Position numbers and translations under genes: made by a program
Assembly: GCF_014656355.1 (NCBI RefSeq)
Contig: NZ_BNCG01000006.1
Span: 97,180-161,179, forward strand
DNA: 64,000 bases
Reading direction: 5' to 3'
DNA from: Camelimonas fluminis
GTDB lineage: Bacteria; Pseudomonadota; Alphaproteobacteria; Rhizobiales; Beijerinckiaceae
Shown here: positions 38,186 to 47,717 of the stretch, piece by piece
How positions within the stretch are numbered: the stretch's first letter is position 1
Layout of the letters: every line of letters begins with the position of its first letter
The notes under the pieces: model-generated
The model's database searches: none
Told to the model about the DNA's origin: nothing
What the model saw: the letters and a program-made list of their open reading frames with translations, nothing else

Positions 38186-39010
38186 ATGCGTTTGCTGTTT
38201 CTGGGCGATGTCTGCGGCCGGACGGGCCGACAGGTTGTGGCTGATCGTCTGCCGGGCCTGCGGTCGCGCTGGTCGCTGGACTGTGTGGTGATCAATGGCG
38301 AAAATTCCGCCGGCGGCTTCGGCATCACCGAGGCCATCTGCGACGGCCTGCTCGACGCCGGCGCCGATGTGGTGACCCTGGGGAATCACGCCTTCGACAA
38401 CCGTGAAGCGCTGGTGTTCGCCGAGCGGCAGCCGCGCATGGTGCGCCCGGCCAATTTCCCGTCTGGCACGCCTGGCCGGGGCGCCACCATGATCGAAACC
38501 GGTTCCGGTCACCGCGTCATGGTGATGAACCTGATGGGTCGCATCTTCATGGATGCGCTGGACGATCCGTTCGCCGTGGCGGAGCGGGAGCTGGCGTCCT
38601 GCCCGCTGGGCGAGGCCTGCGACGCCATCATCATCGACTTCCACGCCGAGGCGACAAGCGAGAAGCAGGCTTTCGGCTATTTCGTCGACGGCCGCGCCAC
38701 GCTGGTGGTGGGCACCCACACCCATACGCCGACCGCCGATCACCGCATCCTGTCAGGCGGCACCGCCTATCTGTCGGACGCCGGCATGTGTGGCGACTAT
38801 GACAGCGTCATCGGCATGCAAAAAGAAGAGCCGGTGCGCCGCTTCCTGCAGAAAACGCCAGGCAGCCGATTCGAGCCGGCCGAGGGCGAGGCGACCCTGT
38901 GTGGCCTTGCCGTCGAGACCGATGAGCGGACCGGCCTGGCGATCCGCGTCGCGCCGGTGCGGCTGGGGCCGCATCTGGAGGAGGCGGTTCCGGCGTTCTG
39001 GGAGCCGTGA
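38186..39010 (+). CDS. YmdB-like metallophosphoesterase (TIGR00282 family)
   Basis: Di-iron-type metallophosphoesterase of 274 residues. Metal-binding motifs in order are LFLGDVCGRTGR, VINGENSAGGFG, TLGNHAFDN, IIDFHAEATSEK and VVGTHTHTPTADHRIL. Bacillus YmdB of this family hydrolyses 2',3'-cyclic nucleotides and affects biofilm and motility. The ATG at 38186 has GTGGAG 5 bases upstream. It follows the cyclo-ligase gene by 180 bases, as in many Hyphomicrobiales. Confidence 0.9.
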   Translation: MRLLFLGDVCGRTGRQVVADRLPGLRSRWSLDCVVINGENSAGGFGITEAICDGLLDAGADVVTLGNHAFDNREALVFAERQPRMVRPANFPSGTPGRGATMIETGSGHRVMVMNLMGRIFMDALDDPFAVAERELASCPLGEACDAIIIDFHAEATSEKQAFGYFVDGRATLVVGTHTHTPTADHRILSGGTAYLSDAGMCGDYDSVIGMQKEEPVRRFLQKTPGSRFEPAEGEATLCGLAVETDERTGLAIRVAPVRLGPHLEEAVPAFWEP

Positions 39011-39145
39011 GCCAGAACCAGCCGGGCCGTTGTGCGGCCAGGTTGGAGCGCCTTCCGGCCGGACTGGGTCATCTGGCCGACCGGAAACGGCTCCAGACGG
39101 CGCAACGTGCGTCGCGCCGGACAACGTGCGTTGCGCCGACTTTGC

Positions 39146-39264
39146 CGGAGCATTTTCGCGCGTGCATTTTCGAGAAAAGTGGAGCCCGCTTTTCGTGAGG
39201 AAAATGCGTCAAATCAAAGCGATGGAGCATTTCAGGCGAACTGGTTTTCACCGGAAGCGCTCTA
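39146..39264. repeat. Interspersed palindromic (RIME-like) repeat
   Basis: About 120 bases beginning CGGAGCATTTTCG and ending GGAAGCGCTCTAG. It is built of two imperfect inverted repeats (GCATTTTCG with GAGGAAAATGC, and AGCATTTCAGGCGAA with TTTCACCGGAAGCGCT). This pattern is familiar from rhizobial intergenic mosaic elements. It fills almost the whole 39011-39261 gap, and its last three bases form the dps stop codon on the opposite strand. Confidence 0.7.
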
Positions 39265-39903
39265 GCGACCGTCGCGATCGGGCGTGCGCGCCGCCTCGAA
39301 CAGGAACCAGGTGCGGCGTTCGGCGGTGTCAATGAAGTTCTCAAGCAGACTTGTGGTGGCGCAGTCGTCGTGTTCGTCAGCGACCGCATGCGCCTTGCGC
39401 AGCGAGCGGATCAGCGTCTTGTTGTCATTGACCAGTTCGCGCAGCATGTCCTCGGGCGCGACATATTCGGCGTCATTGTCCTTGATGGCGGACAGGCGGG
39501 CGATGTGGCCGATGGAGCGCAGGGTGGTTCCGCCGATCTTGCGGGCGCGCTCGGCCAGTTCATCGGTGCTGGCGTAAATTTGTTCCGACTGCTCGTCGAG
39601 CATGAGGTGGTAGTCGCGGAAATGCGAGCCGCTCATGTGCCAGTGGAAATTTTTGGTCTTTACATAGAGCGCGAAGGTGTCGGCCAACGCCACCTTGAGC
39701 GCGTCGCTGATGGCCAGCACGGCTTCTGGCGCGAAGTCGGATGGGGTGTCGAGGCGGTTGGAGCCCGCGTCCCTGGCCGGCAATGACGACGCTTTCGATG
39801 GCGCGGCTGATTTGGCCGCTGCCTTGCCGGAAGCAACCGGGCTGGACCTGGTGACTCGTGAGCCGGACTTCGCGGTGCTGCGCGGGGTTGCGGTTCTGGC
39901 CAT
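39262..39903 (-). CDS. dps: Dps-family ferritin-like DNA-binding protein
   Basis: Product of 213 residues. Residues about 60-213 are a Dps fold with the ferroxidase ligands in KTKNFHWHMSGSHFRDYHLMLDEQSEQIYASTDELAER. It oxidises and stores iron and protects DNA. The N-terminus carries an unusually long Lys/Ser/Ala/Arg-rich tail (about 55 residues), likely for DNA binding. ATG at 39903 is preferred because AAGGAAG stands just upstream and the tail begins in basic sequence. The stop TAG coincides with the end of the adjoining palindromic repeat. Confidence 0.9.
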   Translation of the reverse strand: MARTATPRSTAKSGSRVTRSSPVASGKAAAKSAAPSKASSLPARDAGSNRLDTPSDFAPEAVLAISDALKVALADTFALYVKTKNFHWHMSGSHFRDYHLMLDEQSEQIYASTDELAERARKIGGTTLRSIGHIARLSAIKDNDAEYVAPEDMLRELVNDNKTLIRSLRKAHAVADEHDDCATTSLLENFIDTAERRTWFLFEAARTPDRDGR

Positions 39904-40516
39904 GTCGCTTCCTTCTCCCTCTCGTCCTGCCAATTCAGCTATCGCCAGTTTCCAGGCCGGAATGTCCATGCGGCGCCTTTCAGGTCGGGCTTTCCAGACC
40001 TGGGAGCCCGTCCGTGCGGCTGCAGTATTGGCGCAGCCATCGGGAACCGCGCCGCTGACGCCGTCCAGACTTGGCGATACTGACATGCATAAGTGCCTGA
40101 GCCACCGGTTGTTCCATCATCTGATGTTCAAATTTCCGCGCATCGCGGCGGGGTTCGCCTGAGGCAGAAACGGCGCGCCGCCAGGCTGATCGCGCGATGG
40201 GCGTCACAGGGCGCTTTTCATCGGGCGTCGCCTGGTCTTATAAGGACGCCATCAGGCGCGCCGCTATTGCGGCGGCGCCATCGTGTATTTGTGGCCTGCC
40301 GGCGGGTGGTCCGCGCCAGGGCCGGATCCGGTCACGAAGCCGCCTCCGCCGGACAGGCCGGAGAGCGAAAGACGGTCAGGTCACAGGCCGGCGTTTTGCG
40401 CCAATGTTTTGTTTTCGACGGGTTTTGTCAGGCCTGGCGACGCCAGCTTCGCCTGACGGTATTGCTGACAGGTGGGCCGCCGGCGGCGCCGGGCCCGGAA
40501 GGGATGATGAGGTCAC
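39904..40516. other. Divergent region between dps and yebC
   Basis: About 610 bases with no gene I can support; it must hold the dps and yebC promoters. Several short open frames exist in both directions without family similarity. No oxidative-stress or iron-regulator box was recognised. Confidence 0.5.
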
Positions 40517-41269
40517 ATGGCCGGACATTCGCAGTTCAAAAACATCATGCACCGCAAGGGCAAGGCGGATGCGGCGCGCTCCAAGCTGTTCTCCAAGCTG
40601 GCGCGCGAAATCACCGTTTCCGCCAAGCTCGGCATGCCCGACCCGGCGATGAACCCGCGCCTGCGCGCCGCGATGCTGGCCGCCCGCGCCGAGAACATGC
40701 CCAAGGACAATATCGAGCGCGCCATCAAGAAGGCGCAGGGCGGCGACTCCGAGAACTATGAAGAGATCCGCTACGAGGGCTACGCTCCGGGCGGCGTCGC
40801 CGTCATCGTCGAGGCGCTGACCGACAACCGCAACCGCACCGCGTCCGACGTCCGTTCGATCTTCACCAAGGCGGGCGGCAGCTTGGCCGAGACCGGCGCC
40901 GTGTCCTTCATGTTCGACCGCGTCGGCGTCATCGAGTTTGACGCCGGCGTTGGCGACGCCGACGCCGTGCTGGAGGCCGCCATCGAGGCCGGCGCCGACG
41001 ACGTGGCGTCTTCTGACGACGGCCACGAGATCATCACCTCGCAGGAGAGCCTGCATGAGGTGGCCAAGGCGCTTGAGGCGTCATTCGGCGACGCCCGCAA
41101 GGCGGCGCTGACCTGGCGGCCGCAGAACACGGTCGCGGTGGACGATGACGCCGGCGAGAAGATCCTCAGGCTGATCGACAATCTCGATGGTCATGACGAC
41201 GTGCAAAACGTCTATGGCAATTTCGAACTGTCCGACGCGCTGATCGCGAAGATTTCCGGCGAGGACTGA
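40517..41269 (+). CDS. yebC: YebC/PmpR-family protein
   Basis: TACO1-like protein of 250 residues: [32 protein letters not shown] is the unmistakable N-terminus, with [30 protein letters not shown] following. The family is described as transcriptional regulators and, more recently, as ribosome-associated factors helping translation of proline stretches. It precedes ruvCAB, the widely conserved bacterial order. TolA in this window is extremely proline-rich, so a translational role would be relevant locally. Confidence 0.96.
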   Translation: MAGHSQFKNIMHRKGKADAARSKLFSKLAREITVSAKLGMPDPAMNPRLRAAMLAARAENMPKDNIERAIKKAQGGDSENYEEIRYEGYAPGGVAVIVEALTDNRNRTASDVRSIFTKAGGSLAETGAVSFMFDRVGVIEFDAGVGDADAVLEAAIEAGADDVASSDDGHEIITSQESLHEVAKALEASFGDARKAALTWRPQNTVAVDDDAGEKILRLIDNLDGHDDVQNVYGNFELSDALIAKISGED

Positions 41270-41343
41270 CCGGTCCGCCGGCGCCAGCGGCGACATGAAA
41301 GGGTGGTCCGCCAGGGCCGCCCTTTTTTGCGCGTTGACTGGAT

Positions 41344-41358
41344 GTTCATAGTTTGTTC
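41344..41358. promoter_or_regulatory. LexA (SOS) box upstream of ruvC
   Basis: GTTCATAGTTTGTTC is an exact GTTC-N7-GTTC, the alphaproteobacterial LexA site, ending 14 bases before the ruvC start. It places ruvCAB under SOS control. Confidence 0.9.
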
Positions 41359-41372
41359 GGTCTAAATGGATC

Positions 41373-41903
41373 ATGGCTACTGCACCGATTCGCATACTTG
41401 GCATTGATCCAGGCCTGCGCCGCACCGGCTGGGGCGTGATTGCCTCCGTCGGCACGCGTTTGAGCTTTGTCGCCTGCGGCTGCGTGCGCACCACCGACAG
41501 CGCCGGGCTGGCGTTGCGGCTGCGCGAACTGCACGATGGCCTCGCCGACGTGCTGGCCACGTGGGAGCCGGATGAGGTGGCGGTGGAGGAGACTTTCGTG
41601 AACAAGGATCCCCAGTCGACGCTCAAGCTCGGCCAGGCTCGCGGCGTCGCCCTGCTGGCGCCGGCGCTTTATGGCGCGCCGGTGTCGGAATATTCGGCCA
41701 ACAAGGTCAAGAAAACGGTTGTGGGCGTCGGCCACGCCGAAAAGCAACAGGTGGAGGCCATGGTGCGGGTGCTGTTGCCGAAGGCGACGCCGGAGACCGC
41801 CGACGCCGCCGACGCGCTGGCGGTGGCGATCACCCACGCCCAGCACCGCGGCGCGGCGGAACGGGTGGCGCGCTTTGCCCTGCTGGCCGGGAGCGCGCGA
41901 TGA
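41373..41903 (+). CDS. ruvC: Holliday junction resolvase RuvC
   Basis: Endonuclease of 176 residues that resolves four-way junctions. The RNase-H-like active site shows [14 protein letters not shown] (first Asp), [23 protein letters not shown] (Glu) and [16 protein letters not shown] (two Asp). It overlaps ruvA by 4 bases (ATGA), which implies translational coupling. An SOS box stands directly upstream. Confidence 0.97.
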   Translation: MATAPIRILGIDPGLRRTGWGVIASVGTRLSFVACGCVRTTDSAGLALRLRELHDGLADVLATWEPDEVAVEETFVNKDPQSTLKLGQARGVALLAPALYGAPVSEYSANKVKKTVVGVGHAEKQQVEAMVRVLLPKATPETADAADALAVAITHAQHRGAAERVARFALLAGSAR

Positions 41904-42523
41904 TTGGCAAGCTGAAAGGCGTCGTCGACAGTTTTGGCGAGGACCATGTCATTCTCGATGTGCAGGGCGTCGGCTATGTGGCGCATTGTTCCGCCCGCAC
42001 CCTGCAGACCATGCCGCGGGTCGGGGAGGCGGCGACCCTCTCCATCGAAACCCATGTGCGCGAGGACATGATCCGCCTCTATGGTTTCCGCTCCGATCAG
42101 GAGCGGGAGTGGTTCCGTCTGCTGCAGAACGTGCAGGGCGTCGGCGCCCGCGTGGCGCTCGGCGTGCTTTCCGTGCTGGAGCCGGCGGCGCTGACCACGG
42201 CGGTGGCCATGGGAGACAGGGCGTCGGTTGGCCGTGCGCCCGGCGTCGGTCCCAAGCTGGCTGCGCGCATCGTCGCGGAGCTGAAGGACAAGGCGCCTGT
42301 CTTTGGCCATGTGGACCCTGGCGCGGCGCGGCTGGCGGCCGATGTGACGGAAGGCGCCGCTCGCGGGGCCGCGGCGGACGCGGTTTCGGCGCTGGTCAAT
42401 CTGGGTTATGCCCAGCCCCAGGCGGCGACCGCGGTGGCGGCCGCCATGCGTGACGCCGGAGAGGAGGCGGAGGCGCGCACGCTGATCCGCCTCGGCCTGA
42501 AGCAACTGGCGCAAGGCGCCTGA
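41900..42523 (+). CDS. ruvA: Holliday junction DNA helicase subunit RuvA
   Basis: Junction-binding tetramer subunit of 207 residues. [26 protein letters not shown] is the OB-fold domain [17 protein letters not shown] and [19 protein letters not shown] are the two helix-hairpin-helix motifs, and the C-terminal domain III ([21 protein letters not shown]) contacts RuvB. The middle gene of ruvCAB. Confidence 0.97.
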   Translation: MIGKLKGVVDSFGEDHVILDVQGVGYVAHCSARTLQTMPRVGEAATLSIETHVREDMIRLYGFRSDQEREWFRLLQNVQGVGARVALGVLSVLEPAALTTAVAMGDRASVGRAPGVGPKLAARIVAELKDKAPVFGHVDPGAARLAADVTEGAARGAAADAVSALVNLGYAQPQAATAVAAAMRDAGEEAEARTLIRLGLKQLAQGA

Positions 42524-42639
42524 CCGGTCCTGTCTGGCCGGGGACGACGCCTGTTTGACGCGACGCATTTTCGTGAGGGGCGACTGTTGACCCGTCCGGG
42601 AATGCGCTGGCGGGACGACGGCCGTGAAGTGGAAAAGCA

Positions 42640-43794
<1,155 letters not shown>

Positions 43795-43798
43795 ACCG

Positions 43799-44248
43799 AT
43801 GAATTCGGCTGCAGAAAACAGCGGGCTGGAGCCGGCGTGCGGCGTGGTCGTCGATGGCAGGCATCTGCTGACGGTGCGGGTTTATTATGAGGACACCGAC
43901 TTTTCCGGCATCGTTTACCACGCCAACTATCTCAGGTTCCTGGAGCGCGGGCGCACGGAGTCGTTGCGCGCCATTGGCGCCAACCAGTCGGTGATGCTGG
44001 CGGCGGGCGGCCTGTTCTTCGCCGTGCGCCGCATGACCATCGACTGGAAGCTGCCGGCGTTGATGGACGATGTGCTGACCATCGAAACCCGCACCCGTGA
44101 GATGCGCGGCGCTTCGATGATTATCGACCAGCGCATCCTGCGCGACGGCGTCGAGATTCTCACCGCCGAGGTGCGCGTCGCCGCCATCGTCGGCGGCAGA
44201 CCGGCGCGCATTCCTGACGAAATCCGCACGCTGCTCGGCGGCGACTGA
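43799..44248 (+). CDS. ybgC: Tol-Pal-associated acyl-CoA thioesterase
   Basis: Hot-dog-fold thioesterase of 149 residues. VRVYYEDTDFSGIVYHANYLRFLERGRTE contains the catalytic Asp, and FAVRRMTIDWKLPALMDDVLTIETR continues the sheet. YbgC hydrolyses short or medium acyl-CoA/ACP and is the customary first gene of tol-pal. Here it is separated from tolQ by more than 2 kb carrying an orphan binding-protein gene. Confidence 0.94.
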   Translation: MNSAAENSGLEPACGVVVDGRHLLTVRVYYEDTDFSGIVYHANYLRFLERGRTESLRAIGANQSVMLAAGGLFFAVRRMTIDWKLPALMDDVLTIETRTREMRGASMIIDQRILRDGVEILTAEVRVAAIVGGRPARIPDEIRTLLGGD

Positions 44249-44353
44249 CGCATGCAGTCCGGACTGGCGGCGTGGGGTCGCCGCAGCATGGGGCGTCGAC
44301 GTTCAGGCTGACGCGGGTGAACAGTCCTGCGCCGGCCCGAACGGTTCTGCCTG

Positions 44354-44587
44354 TCAGAAAGCGTAGTTCAAGCTGAGGTTGACGGCGTGATTGACGGTCG
44401 AGGCCGCCGGTGGCGTAGCCGCCCGCCGCCAGGGCGCCGTCGCGATGCGCCTCCGACAGGCCTTGGCGTAGACGCCGCTGTGGCGGGCGCTGGCGGTGGC
44501 AGCGGCGAGCGTGATCGCCAGCGTGGCGGTGGCGGCCTGAAGCAGGTTCTGGCGCGTGCGGGAAGGGGCGCGGCCCGAGCTGGGCAT
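44354..44587 (-). pseudogene. Likely remnant of a porin-family outer-membrane protein
   Basis: A 77-codon frame with a convincing signal peptide (LLQAATATLAITLAAATASA) at one end. The other end, STVNHAVNLSLNYAF followed by stop, is the typical last beta strand with terminal Phe of Omp25/porin-family barrels. The barrel between them is missing; only about 35 residues of basic, non-barrel sequence remain. The simplest reading is a gene that lost its middle by internal deletion. AGGA stands 5 bases before the ATG, so a short peptide could still be made. Confidence 0.45.
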
Positions 44588-44881
44588 GTTGGTCCTGTGC
44601 GGGAATCAGGAGGTCACGCATTGTGACGTCCGCCGCGTCAGGGGCTGCGCCATGTTCATGGCATGCCTGGCTGTTCCAGGGCGCCCACCCCCCCCAGGCT
44701 GGCGCAAATTGTCGCCGCCATGCAGCATGCTGGCGTGGCCGCCGATCTGGACCGTCCGCGCCGGCTTGCGGAAATGATCGAACGCGTTATGAGTTTTTCC
44801 AGCAGACGTCGGAAGCGATGCGGTCGGGGCGTCCCCCCTGGCTGGCGCGGCTCTCCAGAGCGTCGGTAAGGGAGAGAAACT

Positions 44882-46087
44882 GTGACGCGTTATTTGACCC
44901 GCACGCTGGTTGCGGCGGCCCTGGCCTGTGCGCCGGCTTTCGCTATCGCCGCCGAGAAGAAATACGATCAGGGCGCCACGGATACGGAAATCCGCCTTGG
45001 CCAGACCATGCCCTACAGCGGTCCCCTGTCCGCCCATGGCATCCAGGGCCGCACCGAGGTCGCCTATTTCCGCAAGCTCAATGAAGAGCAGGGCGGCATT
45101 AATGGCCGCAAGGTCAATCTGATCTCGCTGGACGATTCGTTCTCGCCGCCGAAGACCGTGGAGCAGACCCGCAAGCTTGTGGAGCAGGACGGCGTGCTCG
45201 CCCTGTTCGGCTCCAGCGGCACCGCCGCCCAGTCGGCCGTGCAGAAATACCTTAACAGCAAGAAGATCCCGCAGTTGCTGGTTTCCACCGGCGCCAACAA
45301 ATGGAACCAGCCGAAGGCGTTCCCGTGGAGCACGCCCGCGTTCTTCCTCTATGGCACCGAGGGCGAGATTTTCGGCCGCTACGTCGCCAAGACGAAGCCC
45401 GAGGGCAAGATCGCCATCCTTTACCAGAACGATGACTTCGGAAAAGACTACGTCGCCGGCTTCAGGAAGGGCCTCGGCGACAAGGCGAAGAACATCATCA
45501 AGGAAGTGACCTACGAGCTGACCGACCCGACCATGGACAGTCAGGTGCTGGCGGCGAAGAATTCCGGCGCCGACGTGTTTTTCAACGTCAGTCTGGGCAA
45601 GGCGACGCCGCAGATTTTCAAGAAGGTGCACGAACTGAACTGGCAGCCGATGCATCTGGTGGTCAGCCCGTCCACCGGCCGCGTTTTCCTTGAAGCCGCC
45701 GGCCTCGACACGGTGCAGGGCATCATCGGCGCCACCGCCTACAAGCAGATGACCAGCCCGCGCTGGGCCAACGATCCGGACGTCATCGCCTACAAGGAGT
45801 TCCTCGCGAAGTATCTGCCGAACGAGGACAAGACCAACGAGATTGGTTTCGTCACCTATTCGTTCGCCCACGTCATGGCCCACATCCTGCGCGAGGCCGG
45901 CGACAACCTGACCCGTGAGAATATCCTGCGCGTCGCCACCAATCTGAAGAAGGTGCATGGCCCGGCGCTGCTGCCAGGCAGCGCTTACAACACCACGCCG
46001 GAAGATTACGTGCCGTTCAAGCGGCTGGAACTGCAGCAGTTCAAGGGCAACGACTGGGTGGTCCTCGAAGAGATGACCGCCGAGTAA
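44882..46087 (+). CDS. Branched-chain amino-acid-type ABC substrate-binding protein (orphan)
   Basis: Periplasmic binding protein of 401 residues, type I fold (LivJ/Leu-Ile-Val family). A signal peptide (LVAAALACAPAFAIAA) is followed by TDTEIRLGQTMPYSGPLSAHG, ALFGSSGTAAQSAVQKYLNSKKIPQLLVSTGA and GKIAILYQNDDFGKDYVAGF. The start is GTG at 44882 with AGGGAGAG upstream. No permease or ATPase genes are present: it interrupts the usual ybgC-tolQ junction and ends in a strong terminator, so it is an independent unit. The ligand is unknown; relatives bind amino acids, aromatic acids or short-chain acids. Confidence 0.9.
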   Translation: MTRYLTRTLVAAALACAPAFAIAAEKKYDQGATDTEIRLGQTMPYSGPLSAHGIQGRTEVAYFRKLNEEQGGINGRKVNLISLDDSFSPPKTVEQTRKLVEQDGVLALFGSSGTAAQSAVQKYLNSKKIPQLLVSTGANKWNQPKAFPWSTPAFFLYGTEGEIFGRYVAKTKPEGKIAILYQNDDFGKDYVAGFRKGLGDKAKNIIKEVTYELTDPTMDSQVLAAKNSGADVFFNVSLGKATPQIFKKVHELNWQPMHLVVSPSTGRVFLEAAGLDTVQGIIGATAYKQMTSPRWANDPDVIAYKEFLAKYLPNEDKTNEIGFVTYSFAHVMAHILREAGDNLTRENILRVATNLKKVHGPALLPGSAYNTTPEDYVPFKRLELQQFKGNDWVVLEEMTAE

Positions 46088-46516
46088 ACCCGGCGCCGCT
46101 TCCTGCCGGCCGGTTCTCCGCGAAGCCTGTCCCACATCGGGGCAGGCTTTTTTTTGCCTGGTCCATCCCGCCTGGCCCGGCGCCGTTCAACCTGTCTTAA
46201 CCATGTTCGGATTTGATGGCGCCAACATCGCCACAGCTCGCGTCGCAGTCGGCTCTGTCATGGCAACTCCCATATGTGGCCAAGCTTTCGACAGAATCCG
46301 GGGTGAGGACACAGGGTGGACAAAGCGCCGTGAAGCGACCGGCGCCGCAACTGGACAGGTCGTGCATCCGTCTGGCGGAGCTGGCCGCCGGCGCATCCAC
46401 CGCCGGGCGATCCCTGGCAGGACGGGGGTTTGCCTGTCTGATTGATGTGACGCCTTTTCGTCTTCGCGGCATCGGCAATCCCGCGCGGAACACGTTTCAG
46501 GCCGGAAGGAAGATTT
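46088..46516. other. Intergenic region upstream of tolQ
   Basis: About 430 bases containing the binding-protein terminator at the left and presumably the tol promoter at the right. A TTAACCAT half-site occurs near 46196. No gene is supported. Confidence 0.5.
46123..46155 (+). terminator. Intrinsic terminator of the orphan binding-protein gene
   Basis: 11-bp stem (AAGCCTGTCCC / GGGGCAGGCTT) with loop ACATC, followed by eight T. One of the clearest terminators in the window. Confidence 0.93.
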
Positions 46517-47230
46517 ATGAACCCCGTCGACGTAGCCCAGGTCGCCGCGCCGGTAACGGAAGTGTCGCTCTGGCACATGTTCTGGCAGGCCCACTTCGTG
46601 GTCAAGCTGGTGATGCTGGGGCTGGCTGGCGCATCGGTCTGGTGCTGGGCGATCATCATCGACAAGGCGTTGCTGTTCCGTCGCACCCGCGAGGAAATGA
46701 ACGCCTTCGAGGACAATTTCTGGTCCGGCCAGTCGCTTGAGGAATTGTACCGCGCCGAAGCGCACGGGACGCCGACCGGCATGGCCGCGGTGTTCGTCGC
46801 CGCCATGCGCGAGTGGAAGCGCTCGTTCGAGGGCGCGGGACGCTCCATCGCCTCGCTGCCGCAGCGCATCGACAAGGTGATGGACGTATCGATCCAGCGC
46901 GAGATGGAGCGGCTGGAATCGCGGTTGCTGGTGCTGGCCACCATCGGTTCGTCGGCGCCGTTCATCGGCCTGTTCGGCACGGTGTGGGGCATCATGACGT
47001 CGTTCCGCTCGATCGCCGCTTCCAAGAACACCTCGCTTGCCGTGGTGGCGCCTGGCATCGCCGAGGCGCTGTTCGCCACCGCCATCGGCCTGATCGCCGC
47101 CATTCCGGCGGTGATCGCCTACAACCGCTACCAGGCGGAGGCGGCAAGGGCGCAGACGCGCCTGGAGGGCTTCGCCGACGAGTTCTCATCCATCCTGTCG
47201 CGGCAGATCGACGAGCGGCACGCGGCCTGA
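46517..47230 (+). CDS. tolQ: Tol-Pal motor subunit TolQ
   Basis: Inner-membrane proton-channel protein of 237 residues. Three membrane segments are visible (about 20-45, 135-160 and 175-200), with [25 protein letters not shown] and [26 protein letters not shown] being the conserved TolQ/ExbB core. It forms the stator with TolR and energises TolA. It is the first gene of tolQRAB-pal-cpoB. Confidence 0.96.
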   Translation: MNPVDVAQVAAPVTEVSLWHMFWQAHFVVKLVMLGLAGASVWCWAIIIDKALLFRRTREEMNAFEDNFWSGQSLEELYRAEAHGTPTGMAAVFVAAMREWKRSFEGAGRSIASLPQRIDKVMDVSIQREMERLESRLLVLATIGSSAPFIGLFGTVWGIMTSFRSIAASKNTSLAVVAPGIAEALFATAIGLIAAIPAVIAYNRYQAEAARAQTRLEGFADEFSSILSRQIDERHAA

Positions 47231-47255
47231 TCGCCGCAGCCGGAAGGAGACAGGC

Positions 47256-47708
47256 ATGGGTATGGGCATGGCTGGCGGAACGGGCGGCGGCGCGCGGCGT
47301 CGTCGCGGGGCGCGCAAAAGCGCCGGTTTCGCCGACATCAACATGACGCCGTTCATCGACGTGGTGCTGGTGCTGCTGATCGTCTTCATGGTCGCCGCAC
47401 CGATGATGGCGACCGGCGTGCCGCTGGATCTGCCGCAAAGCTCCGCCGCGCCGCTCAACATGGAGCAGAAGCCGGTGACCGTGTCGGTCGACGACCAGGG
47501 ACGCATCTTCATCGAGGACCGGCAGTTGTCCGACGACACGCTGGTTCCAGCCCTGCGCGAGGCGGCGAAGTCCGGCCCGGAAGAGCGCATCTATCTGCGG
47601 GGCTCGAAGAAAGTGGACTACGGCCGCATCGCCCAGGTGATGGGACTGATCACCGCTGGCGGCTTCAAGAAGGTCGCGCTTGTCACCGAGCCGGACCAGA
47701 AGGGCTGA
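47256..47708 (+). CDS. tolR: Tol-Pal motor subunit TolR
   Basis: Product of 150 residues. A Gly/Arg-rich cytoplasmic start leads into [23 protein letters not shown], with the proton-carrying Asp in the membrane helix. The periplasmic ExbD/TolR domain ([18 protein letters not shown] and [10 protein letters not shown]) follows. It lies 25 bases after tolQ and 9 before tolA. Confidence 0.95.
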   Translation: MGMGMAGGTGGGARRRRGARKSAGFADINMTPFIDVVLVLLIVFMVAAPMMATGVPLDLPQSSAAPLNMEQKPVTVSVDDQGRIFIEDRQLSDDTLVPALREAAKSGPEERIYLRGSKKVDYGRIAQVMGLITAGGFKKVALVTEPDQKG

Positions 47709-47717
47709 GCGGGGCTG

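Noticed and set aside
46103-46160. A small RNA gene behind the binding-protein gene
   Set aside because: The only structure is a standard terminator hairpin with a T tract.
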